A DNA stretch of 64,000 nucleotides from Blasia pusilla (lineage: Eukaryota; Marchantiophyta; Marchantiopsida; Blasiales), in assembly GCA_050084515.1 (NCBI GenBank), contig CM114271.1, forward strand, positions 64,666,001 to 64,730,000, read 5' to 3'. The notes beneath the pieces were generated by a model. The model did no database searches and had not been told where the DNA came from. It worked only from the letters and a program-made list of their open reading frames with translations. A program made the translations under genes and the position numbers. The stretch's first letter is position 1. The number at the start of each line of letters is the position of its first letter. Shown in pieces: positions 10,200 through 22,501 of the stretch.

Positions 10200-12863
10200 T
10201 TTTAGGTTTTTCTCTAAAGAAGCAGGAGAGCGGTCTTCCTCGTCTCCTAGCTTAGCGGAAGAAATCGACCTCTATCGGATCGACGAGTTTCCATTGGACT
10301 TGCCAGCTGCTGTCCTAGAGCAGTTGGCGGGCCAAGACACCGACCCAATCTTTGAGCGGGTAAGATACGATCTTTGTTCTTTGAGTTATGTGAAGGCCTA
10401 TGTTGCAATTCATTGGCAATTCAGTGTAGTTTATTGACCTTGTCCCCGTTGTGACAGGTGGTAAAGCAGATGGCATTGATGGAGAGCCAGAACACCCCGA
10501 GAATTCCACTTTGCCGATTGCGGACAATGGAGTACGTCCGTGAAATTCAGTCTGACGAGGATATTGCGAAGCTGAAACAATTGGCAGCGACAACATCCTA
10601 CGTCGACATCTTCCCTCCGTTCTATGTTCAGCCTTACGATAAACATGGAACCCAAGTGCTGGTGACGGAGGAGGACTTGGAAGGGCTCGACACATTCTGG
10701 AGGATGAGAGATTAGGGATTCAGAAGGGCGATTGAGGGGACGGAATTCAGTTGGATGCGGAACCTGTATTTCTTCATCTGGGATGGAAACCACAAGTTCA
10801 TGGCGTGGACCCAGTTTGCAGAGGAGCGCCAAAACTCATTGGAGGCGTATTTCTGCGTGAAGGCAGTCGTGCTACATCCATACCCTCATCACATGGCGAC
10901 GGTGGAGATGGCCATGCATGCCATGAACACGTAAGTTTCCTCTTCCATTTATTTAATTGCTGCAAACCGTCGGACTTCGACGAGTTGTTAAACTAGTGGT
11001 AACAAAAGATCAGATGCCTTAAAGCAACTCGTCAAAGTCCGACAAGTTGCTTGACTGGCCGTTGTTTTAGGATGTTTTTGGCCAAAAGCAACTCATGGGA
11101 GTCCGACGAGTTGCTTGACTGTCCGTTGTTTTTAGGATGTTGGCCGAAAGCAACTCGTCAGACTCCGACGGCATGCATTCGCCGGCACAGGAAGGTGATC
11201 GGAGTAAGGGAGCTTGATTTTTGGCGTCAAATTGCAGCTTTACTTGAAACTGCGCAACGTGTCGGACTCCGACGGGTTGATATGTTCACTTTTCCCGTGG
11301 AGACCACTCTCTGAATACAAATTATCTGACAACCCGTTGGAGTCCGATGGGTTGAAACCAGGCAATCACAAATCTGAATGCAATCCGTCGGACTCCGATG
11401 GGTTGCAAAATTTAGCTCGTAGCTACCATTCCGACCATGAGGTGTGACGACCTGTCGGAGTCCGACGGGTTGCAAGAACCCATGTAGCTTGCAAAATTTC
11501 TTATATTAAATTTGGATGTGCAGGATTATATCCGAGGGGAATGTCACCCACCACTGGATCTAGGATTGCGATCGGGTGAAGAAAGTGCTAACGACGCACC
11601 CGATAGAGTACAAGGGGTTCTTGGGCGACGCCCTTGTAAATGAGATGCTGGCAAAGGGGGCTCAAATAAAAAAAAAGACTTGGGCAAATACATTTATTTC
11701 CCAAGACACAGCCGTGTCAATCCTTTGCTGGTCGAAGATATAGGCCGCCAAGAAGAGTGCTTTCGTACCTTGTCCATTGTAAAAATTCAGGTACGTGGCA
11801 AAAAATACCGACAACCTGAAAATTGTGGGCTTCTCCACTTGATGGAGAGACATTTTCCATGTACGACATGGAGATTGCTCAAAGCATGTCCGACTGGGAG
11901 GTGGAGAATTGCCCCATCTAGCTGGACTTCAACAATCTGAGGATATAACCGAGAAAAATCTACGCCTGCTCTATGATGCAGTGGCCACAGGTAGGGACGA
12001 CATCCCCAATTTCGTGCAGCCTGAAGACTTTTTCGAAGGAGATGCGGAGGAGCAAGCCCTCGAGACAGCGGAGTTGGTGTCCAAGGTCGTCACCGACGAT
12101 GACAAATCTACAGCGGGTCTCAAAGCCAAGGCGAGGGGATCAAAGAATTCTGAGGCCGAGTCTTCCCAAAAAGTGGCTGAGAATTCAAGGCAAGAGGCGT
12201 AATAGTCCGAGCGAGCGGGGAGAGAGGGTTGGACCAGATCCTCCGCAAAAAAAACTCCACTAGAGTCTGAGGTAATAGAGATCCCAACAAGCCGACCGCA
12301 CACCCTGGAGAAGCGGAAGCAAGAGGCATTAGGTTTGTCCCAGGGAGCAGACCAGGATGTGGAATACAATCCATCATCCTTGGGATGACATAGAGAAAAA
12401 ACAACGCGGACAAGCGTCATCATTCACTCCACAAATCTTCTGGATGAGCTGAAAAGTTTCAGTTCCCAAGCGTCGATACCCGCCATCGATAAATTGACAA
12501 TGTTGGGATGGAAGCTTTAACGAAAGGGGCACGCTCCCTGGACGGTCCATGGGGAGGTCGAGGAGGTGGCGGTGGATCTCCTCGTCGCTGATTTGCCCTC
12601 GGAGTTGCCCTTGTGGGACGAGAATCCGTCCGACAATGTCCCAGACTGGAATGTCCCTCTTTCTTATGACCACATCGCGCTCCTGCTTTCCTTTGCAGAC
12701 GCTTATCTCAGTGACAGAGGTTGTTTCTTGGTCTTGATTGGAGGGAGCGAGGACGAGCTCTTCAACCTGCAATGCCTCAAGAGGCTGCTGAAGTGGAGGA
12801 CGGCGCAATCGTGGGTCATCAAGTACGAGGACCCACTCCGATCCGCGACTAGTCAATTTTTGG
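10200..12863 (+). pseudogene. Transposon partner gene, copy 1: ParB/Srx-like domain plus degenerate beta-class DNA methyltransferase
   Basis: Spliced gene; exon ends recognised at 10359 (GTAAG), 10458 (ACAG acceptor), 10930 (GTAAG), 11524 (TGTGCAG acceptor) and 12863 (GTAAGG). Exon 2 contains FFIWDGNHKFMAW, with DGNH at 10782-10793, a ParB/sulfiredoxin-type motif. Exon 3 has EGNVTHHWI and GFLGDALVN segments. Further on, a basic/acidic linker (DKSTAGLKAKARG) leads to VDLLVADLPSE at about 12578-12604. This sits where N4/N6 methyltransferases have the catalytic DPPY; here it reads DLPS. FADAYLSDRGCFLV follows, as in this fold. Stops at 10713, in exon 3 and in the linker, plus a deletion of most of exon 1 compared with 61266-61860, make it a pseudogene. 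The last exon (motif I) is absent because a gypsy fragment abuts at 13019. Confidence 0.65.
10931..11523 (+). repeat. Intron 2 of the partner gene, copy 1, filled with palindromic repeats
   Basis: Contains palindromes such as CGTCGGACTCCGACGGGTTG. Two or three units of about 75 bp (palindrome plus GTTGTTTTAGGATG) repeat in tandem at about 11025-11175. The equivalent intron of copy 3 is 62441-63337. Confidence 0.7.
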
Positions 12864-13018
12864 GTAAGGGCTCTAAATCCATATCCAAATTTTCTTGCTC
12901 CGACGGGTTGCATCTCTACATGCAACCCATTAGATTGTCTAGGATGAAGACTTCGGTTGTGCAATCCGTCTGAAAGCAACGGGTTGCAAATTTACCGCAA
13001 GCCTCCATTGGGTGAATG

Positions 13019-13860
13019 CAACCCGGGAGTTTCAGACCTTATGTGATCAGGCATTGATCGACCACCGCACTACTTCGGGAGATCATCTTGAGGCGGATGG
13101 ACTAGCGAAGCGGGTTGTGCAGAAGGTGAAGAAAGGATTACGCAAGTATGGCTTGCAGAGAGGTCACGTAGGAGATTGGAACCTCCATTTGCCATGGTTG
13201 GCGATATGATACAAATTCAGGAGGCAAGTATCCTTAACGTCTTTCTCACCGTACTTGCTTTTGTATGGCCGAGAGCCAAATTTACTTGCGGCCATTTGTC
13301 GAGATGTTGGTGAGGGGGTTGAACCTTGCGGACCTTGATGTATGGATGCGAGCATGTTCTAAGAGGGTTGAAGTTTTTGGAGAGTGATGCCCATGGCGTT
13401 TGAGATCTTGGCGATTGCGCAGCATCGGGATACATTGAGCTATACGATTATTCGGGGAGGTGGTTATCGACCTACTATCTGGAGGTTTCATCAGGGAGAC
13501 TATGTCTACTTGCAACAAAAGACATCCACGACATTGGATGTGACTGTAGGGCGCACCATCTTACGTGTGCGTGAGGTTTTGCCATCAGGTGTTCTCTTAT
13601 TGGAGGGACGCAATGGTATGGTTTGGAAGAACCATGTGCGTAACTTTGCCACGTGTCACCTTCTGAACATTGACAGTACAATTGATCTGAGCTTAGTAGT
13701 AGTTCTTGCAGGCTTGCGATGTATGTTATGTGATTCTGCCCGGGGTGCAGCCACTTTGCTAGTGTGTGATAGATGTTCGAGAGGATGGCATATGGTATGT
13801 TTGACGCCACCTCTCACTAGGGTTCCTCAAGGACGATGGATGTGTCCCAGATGTATATAG
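13019..13860 (+). pseudogene. Ty3/gypsy pol 3' fragment: integrase C-half with C-terminal PHD finger
   Basis: Starts abruptly in the integrase core (EFQTLCDQALIDHRTTSGDH...EADGLAKRVVQ), where the third catalytic acidic residue normally sits just before R (ER in related copies; here KR). After a frameshifted stretch it reads cleanly from 13384: MPMAFEILAIAQHRDTL, a DYVYLQQK SH3-like segment, and then a complete C4-H-C3 PHD finger: CMLC, CDRC, GWHMVC and CPRC, ending at TAG 13858-13860. The same integrase-PHD order appears at 33553-34986 and 35813-37008. Protease, RT and RNase H are missing. The left edge cuts into the palindromic DNA of transposon copy 1. Confidence 0.8.
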
Positions 13861-14770
13861 CGTAGGTAGTTCTACATTCCCACTTGTGTCTATAACATGG
13901 ATGATAAGAAGGCGATTAATGATGGGGCCACATGAGCACTTGACCTTCTTGCTCTTAGCGTCCGAGAGATGTATGTCATGGTAGATAGGGATGGATGGCT
14001 ATCTAGAGTTAGAGGGACCTAACCACCAGCTAGGAGGGAAATTGAAGATATTTTGGTACTTCTTGTCTCGTTGTTTGGATGCCATGAGTTAGCATAGAAT
14101 CGTGCGTGTTTGTGTGTGTGTTCGGTGATAGCGATATGTATGCGCATGACAGTTGTCACGTCTTTTAGGATAGATCTGTGAGATCTAGTAAAGTACCTTC
14201 GTGAGTAGTGGAGGACAGACTTAGGAGGTCAAGGATGACTTGCTGAGGCCCCAAGAAACGTGAGAGAGAAGGTTTCCTAGGGCCCCTTCGTTTCGGATCA
14301 TTTGGAGCCATTTTGAGAAACTTACTATTTTAGATAAGTATCATTTTGAGTATATGGTTGACTTTTTATTTGGAAAGTGGCCCTTGACCTTCCACATCAG
14401 GTCAAGAGACAAGGAGATGACTTGGGAGCATAGGTTACCATATGGAGAGCTTGAGAGAGGGGAGGGGTGTACCTCAAGGAGAGTGAGTTTGAGAGCTCAT
14501 TCTCTCTTTATTGAACCTCTTGACACGAGGCGGCGGAGCTATGGTCCCTTGTCTTGTGAGTGTAACCTAAGCCTCTCATTAGGAGAGTGGATTTGGTTTG
14601 ATATGGAGAGAGACATGTGAGAGCTATGGTGTTATGAGAGAGATTTCAACTTATTTTATTGGAGATATTTTGGTACTTCTTGTCTCGTTGTTTGGATGCC
14701 ATGAGTTAGTATGGGATCGTGCGTGTTTGTGTGTGTGTTCGGTGACAACAATGTATGATGTGTATAATTG
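13861..14770 (+). repeat. 3' end and LTR-like region of the gypsy fragment
   Basis: After the stop codon comes a purine-rich AGGAGGGAAA tract near 14032-14041, a likely polypurine tract, and then an 83 bp sequence at 14046-14128 that recurs at 14663-14745, enclosing about 530 bp. The other two gypsy copies end in the same way (short repeat, unit, short repeat), so this is probably the 3' LTR. No TATA box was seen here. Confidence 0.5.
14046..14745. repeat. 83 bp direct repeats bracketing the LTR-like unit
   Basis: Copies at 14046-14128 and 14663-14745 share AGATATTTTGGTACTTCTTG and end in TTCGGTGA, with only a few differences. Confidence 0.75.
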
Positions 14771-15668
14771 GTATTTTTAAATCCCAATTAGATTGGGAAA
14801 AGGAAGATCAGAACCGTTCAAGTGGTTTAAGATGATTTTATACTTATCCTTGCAGGTTTTCAGCTCTATCTAATGGCGCGAGATGGTTTTGAGGTAGAAC
14901 CAAGGGAAATATTAGCAACACTAAAAAAAATCCCCGTTGGAAGACAGTAGTTCTTCCTCTTGATGCAAAATTTTGGCAAAACTTCACCCTTGGTGATCCA
15001 AAAATCTTGAAGTTTTTCACAGTGATGGAACTCGGCGCCGAAAGCTTAGATCATTTTTTTCAGAGGATTTCCAGGTTGGATGACAGATTTAAAAATGCAC
15101 AATGAAAGAAGAAATCCAAATTTATATCTCTTGCTTTGTGGCCAATTGGCAAGATCTGAACCATCCATCCTCTTCAAAAGCATGTTTTCCATCAGCCAAC
15201 AAAGTCTGAGGACCATCAAATACTGGGAATATTCAATCCACAAGAGATGTTTTAAGTACGGTAATTCTCCATCATAAGATGGCACAAGTGGAGTTCTAGT
15301 ACTCAAAAAGCCTGAAACTTTTCTAGGGGTTGTGAAATTAGCGTTAGAGGCTTGGTGATTTTTTTCAAGGTGAACGCATCTCCAAGGAGGGAGTAAGAAA
15401 TGGAAGATGGTTGTGGTGATTGGTATTTTTAAATCAAAATTGGAGAGGGGATAGTTATATCAGATTCATTCAAGTGGTTTAGAAGGGTGTTAAAGCTATC
15501 CTTGCAAAGTGTTAGCTCCATCCAACTGTGATAGAAGGTTTTGAGGTAGAACGACAGGAAATATGAACATCACCCACAAGAATACCCCATGTGAGACCGT
15601 AGTTCTTCCTTTAGGTGCAAGATTTTGGAAGAACTTCACCCTTGGTCATCTTAAAATCTTGAAATGAC
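14763..15668. repeat. Diverged direct repeats of about 255 bp
   Basis: About 14763-15022 and 15416-15668 share ATTGGTATTTTTAAATC, TTCAAGTGGTTTA, GCTATCCTTGCA-like, GGTTTTGAGGTAGAAC, AACTTCACCCTTGG and AAAATCTTGAA in the same order. The roughly 390 bp between them is non-coding. The arrangement suggests a decayed LTR pair or a duplicated non-autonomous element. No ORF supports a class. Confidence 0.65.
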
Positions 15669-15779
15669 CAAGAGAAGATGGGACTAGTTAGATGTAGATC
15701 TTTTTTTTCCAAAGGAATTTTCGCTTCAAAGATCCATTTCAAACAACGCCTTGAAATCGAGAAAATGAATTATCAACAA

Positions 15780-15960
15780 AACCTTAAACTAACTCTACAC
15801 CCAAAACTAAACCCTCAACTCCATATTAAACCCTAAACCCTATACTTTACCCTTAACCCCAAAGTAAATTCGAGCACTTTACTCCAAACCCTCAACCCCA
15901 ACCTTTATCGAAATAAATTAAGCCCTTAATTAAACCCCAAACCCAAAACTTTACCCAAAC
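15780..15960. repeat. Degenerate interstitial telomere-like sequence
   Basis: Many variants of CCCTAAA (AACCCTAAACCCTA, CCCTCAAC, CCCCAAAC) occur without strict periodicity. It resembles old plant-type TTTAGGG repeat on the complementary strand. Confidence 0.5.
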
Positions 15961-16020
15961 CCTCCCTCCCTTCATTTCTTTTTCCTTCCTTTTTTTATTT
16001 TTGGCGTACGTTGCTCTAGC

Positions 16021-16135
16021 TTTCCTGCCTCGACTGCCCTTCCTTCCGCTCGTCCTTCGTTGCTCCCGGGTTCTGCCTCGGCTGCCCTTCCTTCCTTCTG
16101 CTCGGCCTTTGTTGCTCCTATATTCCTGCCTTTGT
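16021..16135. repeat. Pyrimidine-rich tandem repeat
   Basis: Two units of roughly 55 bp share CTGCCTCG(A/G)CTGCCCTTCC and TTGTTGCTCC-like ends. ORFs on either strand here are compositional. Confidence 0.5.
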
Positions 16136-18862
16136 GCTCCCTGTCGTTCCTCCCGCGTTCCTATCAATTGTAGTTGCGCTCCCTCTCGACTGCCTTGCAC
16201 TCTCTAAGCCGCCTCCCTACTGCGTTCTTGCCTTCTCGCGCTCATCGCGTATAGGGCGCTCTCGGCCACCTTGCATCCACATTGCATTGTGTGAGAGGTT
16301 TGTGCTTTTTCCTTGAGCCTGTGTTCCTTGTGAGTTGCCTTCCTTGTGATTTTATTTCCTTCTTGTTGGAAACATGCTCTTGGCCTTCCTCGTTGTCGTG
16401 CAACCTCCGATGCCTCTCGGGTTTCTTCCTCCCCGCGCTGCTTTGCACGGGGAGGAAGAAACCCAAGAGCTCCTTCGTGAGCTTTGAGCCGCCTCCCCAC
16501 TGCGTTCTTGTTCTTGACTCTCTCTCTCTCTGCTCCTTCATCTCCTCGTACATCTTCACGGCATCTTCATAGCAGAAACTCGAACTGCAAGCACCGAGGG
16601 CCGAACCTAAGTTCACTTGGTTTACTCTACCAAAAACCCCCAAGATGGTCAAGAGCATCTGGTTGTTTGGTGTGTACTAGTGTTTCATATTCAATCATTC
16701 AAAAAGCTACAATGTTCTTCTCCAGTGCGTATAGCCCACTTGCAACACGAGAAAATAGTAATACGTGGGAGCCATATGCTCTGGCCATTTGATCAGACAC
16801 CATCCGGTCCTGCCCCAACTTAAGCACTGCTTAAAAAATTCTCTGCACTCTCTCTTTCCAATCCTTCGCCTTGAGAAGTGCCAAATTTGGCATCTTCCTC
16901 CGCCTCTCCTTTCCAACTAGTAGCCGGTAATCTAAGAGTTTGGGAAAAGTGGAGCCCTCTCTGCCAACAACCACTGATGAGTTTGCGGTTCTCGTGGGCG
17001 TAAACTCGAGTTGGGTTATATCTCTCTCTTCCCTCTCTCTTGTGCTAGGCCAAGTGAATTGAACATGGGGTGCGGGTTCCATAGTTGCAAGCTTTGCACT
17101 CCTTGAGGATTTGAACAACATATGAGACATGTAGCTACCCTTCAGAGTTAAAGAACAATGCCTGAGAACTAGGACTTTTGTACTACGAAAAGATGAGCAG
17201 ATTCGTGAACTCAAATTGAGCGAGGCCCCGAAGTGTATTTTGCATGGTTCAAAAGTGTTAGGGAAAGGTTATAACTCTGCGATAGGTCATCTGGCAGATT
17301 TGAGATTTTAAAATACCTTCTTTAATCAATATTTTTTTTTGTTTTTTCATTTGTGATGTCCCATGGTCGTGATCTCTTGTCAGGCTATTAGTTATCTTTC
17401 CCAAGATTCACTCCGAGTCTTTGTAAACAAAATTTCCGGTCTATTGTAAACATAATTGCAGAGTCTCATTTTCTCAGCGTGTATTCATTCCATAGATGTA
17501 TTCATAATCATCGTGGGCACCCAACCATTTTCGTGGATGACTCTCCCCTAGCTTTTTGAGAGCGATTGGTTGTCTGATATCTTGGACATATAAGTTGAGG
17601 TTCTGTCTCTGATCTATCCGCTTTCCAGCAGGCAGCCATCCTCAAGAATGTGTAGACTTCAAAGTTGTGAAAAGATTCTGATGTCTGCCCAAAACAACTG
17701 AGTAGGATTGGAAACATATGAAAGATATATTTATTAAATGAAGAGAAGTACTGCACTTACTGGTTGTGCTATATTGCTTGAATTGTGGAACGCAGTGGGG
17801 CCTCAGTGGGCCTATATTTAGAAAATATGAATCCATAGCCTAGATAGGCTAGAAAATAGGAAAGTAGGAAGAACATGCATGTTCTTCCTACTTTTCCCTC
17901 GCTCGCCTACGACATGAATAAGATCAATCTATCCCCATCCTACAGAACTGAATTTGTAGCTTCCAGCCTAAAACGTGAGCTCATGACGTCGGCTCTCTCT
18001 CTTTCTCCGTAATGCAATTTTTTTAGGGGTTGCAACTATCCCGTAGTGAGAGTAGAGCCGGGGGCGGACAGGGGCTGTTTTACTCTAATGGAATTTGTCA
18101 TTTGAAAGGATAGTGGACTTGAAGGATACGATGCAACCAACTATGGGAACCAAATACAATGGATGAGCATGCTTTACTAACATTTGGAGATGCAGTTGGA
18201 AGTTTGATGTTTAGGGTTGAACTTAAAGAAGCTCATGCATTAGTATTTTTGCTACATGTGATTTTCACATGACCTTGTTTCAAGATTATAACACTACTTT
18301 TATATGGTGTTTGATTTCAATTTTGTAAAACATTGGATTCACTCATTTGTTCTTACTATATTTTTAACATTGTGCAAAATGTGACTATGGTACGCAATGA
18401 CTCTTGTATCAACTAGATAAAGAATAGATCCATCTTCAATAATAAGAAACAATAATAAGAAACAGTCCCTAATTGGGACTTACATAAGTTATCTAATTGG
18501 ACAATGATTTTACAATAAATCATCATGGTTACGCAAAAACAAACAAGTCCTTCTTTAGGACGGACATGGACGGACAAGTTTAGAAATGTCCACGGACATG
18601 AGTTCCAAGAAATGTGACCCATATTTTGGGTCCATGATGGAAGGCAAAGCAAGGATGAGAGGCGCAATCAGTAAGGAGAGAGTGGAAGGAAGAAGAAATG
18701 GGGGAATATGGAACATGAAGACAAGTAAGGGGAATGAGAAAGAAGGGAAAGGTGGGGCGTATACGGACAAGTCCTTTCATAGAGAAATGTAAGTCCACGG
18801 ACATGGACTTTGTCCACATGCAACCTTTTAAACCACACAAGCCAACACTAGTCTGTGCAATC
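16136..18862. other. Non-coding, low-complexity and unassigned sequence
   Basis: Apart from the hairpin at 16419-16464 I see pyrimidine-rich sequence up to about 16560, then unassigned DNA. Open frames on both strands lack recognisable domains and overlap each other, so I do not call genes. Confidence 0.35.
16419..16464. repeat. Perfect hairpin, 17 bp stem, 12 bp loop
   Basis: GGGTTTCTTCCTCCCCG at 16419-16435 pairs exactly with CGGGGAGGAAGAAACCC at 16448-16464. There is no flanking gene it could terminate. Confidence 0.75.
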
Positions 18863-18999
18863 ATAAATTATGTTTGGTGTAGTTATAAATTATGTTTGGT
18901 GTAGTTATAAACTATGACTAATGGAGTCATTTACAGTCATAAACTATGACTAATGGAGTCATCTACAATCATAAACTATGACTAATGGAGTCATCTACA
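18863..18999. repeat. Two short tandem arrays
   Basis: TTATGTTTGGTGTAGTTATA-type units (about 22 bp, two copies) are followed by three units of about 36 bp built on ACTATGACTAATGGAGTCAT. Confidence 0.75.
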
Positions 19000-19710
19000 A
19001 GACTAAAATAGTCGAAGCAAGAACTAAAATTGGCAAGCCATGATCGGACACAATAATTAATATGAGTGATATAGTTGTATAAATAACTACAGTAATTTAA
19101 AATGAATTATTACATGAGTCATTCTACATAAGTAATTTCCTACATCTATGGCTCTTACAATCGTGTAAAATGACACAGATAGTAAATGACTCAATTAGTC
19201 ATAAATACAAGTAACTTAAATGACTCGGTCATTTTATATTATTGAGTTATTAACGCCACATGTCAAAAAATAATTTTGTGATATTTTTATACATAGAATT
19301 TCATTATTATTTAACTAAAATTATTCATTAATATGTGGTGACACGTGGTCATATGTGATAGGGTGTTCAAATCCTAGTCATTATGCCACGTCATTTGATG
19401 ATTTGTAAAGTGGATTTATGACTTAGTCATTTTGTATACGTGTAAGTCTAAGAGGCAAAGAAAAATATTCTTGCCATGTCATGTGACAACGTGGCACTAT
19501 GACAACGCCGACACATGTGATATCCTGATCATAAATTAATGAGTAAGTAATTAAGTAAGTAATGAGTCAGTCATTTACCTTCCGGGTAGTATGAGTCATT
19601 TCCTGTAAATGACTCGGTTTATATGACTCTGTTGGTTATGAGTCATTGTGAATCATTTACCATGAAAAATGACTCAACCTAGTCATATATTAGAGTCATA
19701 TAAACCAAGA
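19000..19710. repeat. Region rich in TGACTCATTTAC / GAGTCAT words
   Basis: ATGACTCAT-like and complementary GAGTCAT motifs recur irregularly on both strands, as around 8040-8290. This looks like the inside of a MITE-type or satellite-like non-autonomous repeat. No coding potential. Confidence 0.5.
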
Positions 19711-22501
19711 TTTCTTCTAGTGTTTTGATGAGATAGTTAAGTGCTTCACTTCCTCATTATGATGGTACGGAGGAGTCTGTCCTTATCTAATTGGGTCTAT
19801 TGAATGTGGAAATTGGGGGCATGTAAATCTGATTGGAAAGAGTTTACAGCGATGAAGATGTAGGATATTTGTTACATAGAGAGTAACTTGCAAGGATAGA
19901 TTTAGTTCCAATAATTGGGAGAGTATATGGTTGTCGCAAAGCCAATTCAAAGTCATATTTGAGGTTTCAAGATTTATATAATGAAAGAAGCGGTTTGCCA
20001 ACTCACTTGAGAAGATTATTCACAGAGGAATGTGGTTCTACCTTTCTTGATTTTTTTTGGGAATGAGATTAACTATGAAGAGTCAAGTTGTGGAGAGACA
20101 TAATTAATTTGCAAACTTTGAGCATTTGCGAGTTGAATATCTATTTCATAAAAGAAAATTTATCTCTTTGGGGAGTGAGCTATATATTTTAGAATAATAA
20201 TGCTAAATGCGTCGGTTATCAAGACATTACAATTTACAAAGCTTTTGTCCAGTAAAATTAGTGAGGTGCTCTTAATTTTGCTTCTAAAAGAAAATACTCC
20301 AAGACTTGTGAATATTTTTCACTGTCCTCATATATTATCAAACACTCTTGCATCTCCCCATCATCTACTCCCACTATATTTCCTAATTTTAGATGTACTT
20401 TTGCAAGTTGACAACCTTCCCATCATAGTGGTGAGGCACTATCATTTGGCGCCCAACATCCCTCTGAGATACCCGGCGCTTACATGCATCACTCCACCCC
20501 AATGTTGTAAATGCGCGAGGTGCCCATATCATGCCTGATGCTCAGTTGCTGCTTGGCAACGGGATGGAGCGTCGAACACCGACTCCCGATGGAGTTAGTT
20601 GTTTTAAGACTAAACCTAAACCCTAACGCTTAGCCTAAAAACTCTTGAAAATTTTCCAAAAAATTAGTGTCCTAAAATTTGCGAAAAATTTTGAGGGGCC
20701 TACTACTAGTGTGGAAGCAAGGCGGTGGGTGGCAATAATTTGGAACTGATGTTTTCGAATATGGCTGAATTGGATGTTAAGAGTTGGTGGGTAGCAATAA
20801 TTTGGAACTGTAGTTTTTGAATGTGGCTGAATTGGATGTTAAGTATGTTTGGAAGAATTTGCATCAAAAGATTAAAATAGAAATCTATTTGGGGGTCGTT
20901 TTATAGTTTGGTTGTTAGAAGAAGGAGATCATTTCTATTAAAGAACGCCTTCTAAATTTGCAAACACCTTTTTGTTTGACATGTGACAAGAGGTTAATTT
21001 TTTTTTTCTCCCTACCAATAACATGAATTTTTTTTCATGTACTAATCTTCACTATATGTGCCCATTAGTGGTTTTTTTTAAAGAGAATGGTGGCAGCTAA
21101 TAGTATCTTCTTATATTGTAATAGTATTTGCTATGCACATGTACAAGTTAGCTAGTAAAGTTTTCGCATATGATAAAGAAAGGAACTTAGCAAGGTATAG
21201 TTCCTGGAATATTCCTGAGTTGGAATTTTTATTTGGTACGTTCAACTGGATTTGAGAGGCATGGTCTCCAAATTTTGTGCTCGAGGAATACCTGGCTTCA
21301 AATCGTTGGGCATGTGGATACCACCCATGTTTACGGATATCAGCAAGGAATATTCCTGCACTTAATCCGTACCCAGTAAAGATTAAGCGAATTGTCTATG
21401 GCCCTTGCTCACCAGATCTTGATGACTGGTCAATAATATGCGGAATGGAATACTAGGATATTATGCTATCGTGATCATAATAAGTCGACCTTTTTCAGAT
21501 GGCGGAATATGTACTTCGTGAATATGCTTTGAACGTGAATATTCCCTCATTAGAAATACTGTGATTGAAAAAAAACTCAATTTTTGGATATTAACTACGG
21601 TCTACTAGACTTTCTTAAAATGTTCTCTTTATCACCAAAGTATTGTGTGGTTGTGCTCCTCCATGTTTACGTGCGCATGCATAATCTTCTCCAGATTTTT
21701 ATCGATATGATCTATAATTAGAATTCTTGACGGTTTACGCTTACAGGCTACTTATCCACTTGAGGGGATATAAATCACAACGCATGGAATCAGCGGGTGG
21801 CTTCTGCCGGCGCGGCTTGAATTCTGAGGAGACCCGTATTATGAGCTCCACTGTGACACGGGTAAATTCCATTGTTTCTTCTTGTTTCCGAGCTCAGATG
21901 ATTTTAATCCGACTCTGTGAGTCGTAGTTTTGCGAGCTTGACCTCGACCAGCGCTAACTAATTTAGATATAGATCCAGATCTATCTGCGGATATACATGA
22001 CATGGCGTATTTTCATTCGCACTTCTCACATTTGCAGGTGCTGGGTCATGTTAGATGTGAGAGACATGGGGATTGACGAGAGGGTATTCTAGCACTACCT
22101 TCGAAAATCGCTAGCAGTGCTTAGCAAGCTGTTCATTCAGTGGTGGATTTATCACTGATAGTATGAGCAGATCTACATGTGTATATACATGTCTGCATGT
22201 CCATTGACCTGGAATCTGGCCAATCAGAAAGCTGTAGGCATGAAATTAATCTGGAACGCGGACGCGTGTAAATTAGTCGATACTTATTATTCTGCTCAAG
22301 TTTTTTCGAATTCTAAGAGCCTTCTTGAGTGCAGGACCCGGAAAGTTTGCAAGTTCAAGGTATTCGGGTGGACGTCGGCTCTAGCATTCGAATTCAGGTT
22401 CATCGATAGTATCCATTCCTCATTGGCTTCGCATTAAGTGACGCCTAACCTACCTACTTGATCTATCTAGTCGGAATAAGACGCGAATAGTTTGGCCGTC
22501 A
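19711..22501. other. Intergenic region without recognisable genes
   Basis: AT-rich to about 21700. A near-duplicate of about 70 bp (TGGGTGGCAATAATTTGGAACTG and the GGCTGAATTGGATGTTAAG part) occurs near 20727-20785 and 20790-20845. Base composition becomes more balanced after 21700. Short open frames at 21727-21927 and 22177-22437 could be exons of a gene ending at 23086, but nothing supports this firmly. Confidence 0.35.

Noticed and set aside
16242-16658. Minus-strand ORF with VKMYEEMKEQ, possible PPR-like or coiled-coil gene
   Set aside because: Only a short match; the rest is the complement of a pyrimidine-rich repeat and contains the hairpin at 16419-16464.
16790-16840. Second 5S rRNA-like segment on the minus strand
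   Set aside because: Only short words (GCTTAAG, GGATGG) agree, and box spacing does not match 5S.
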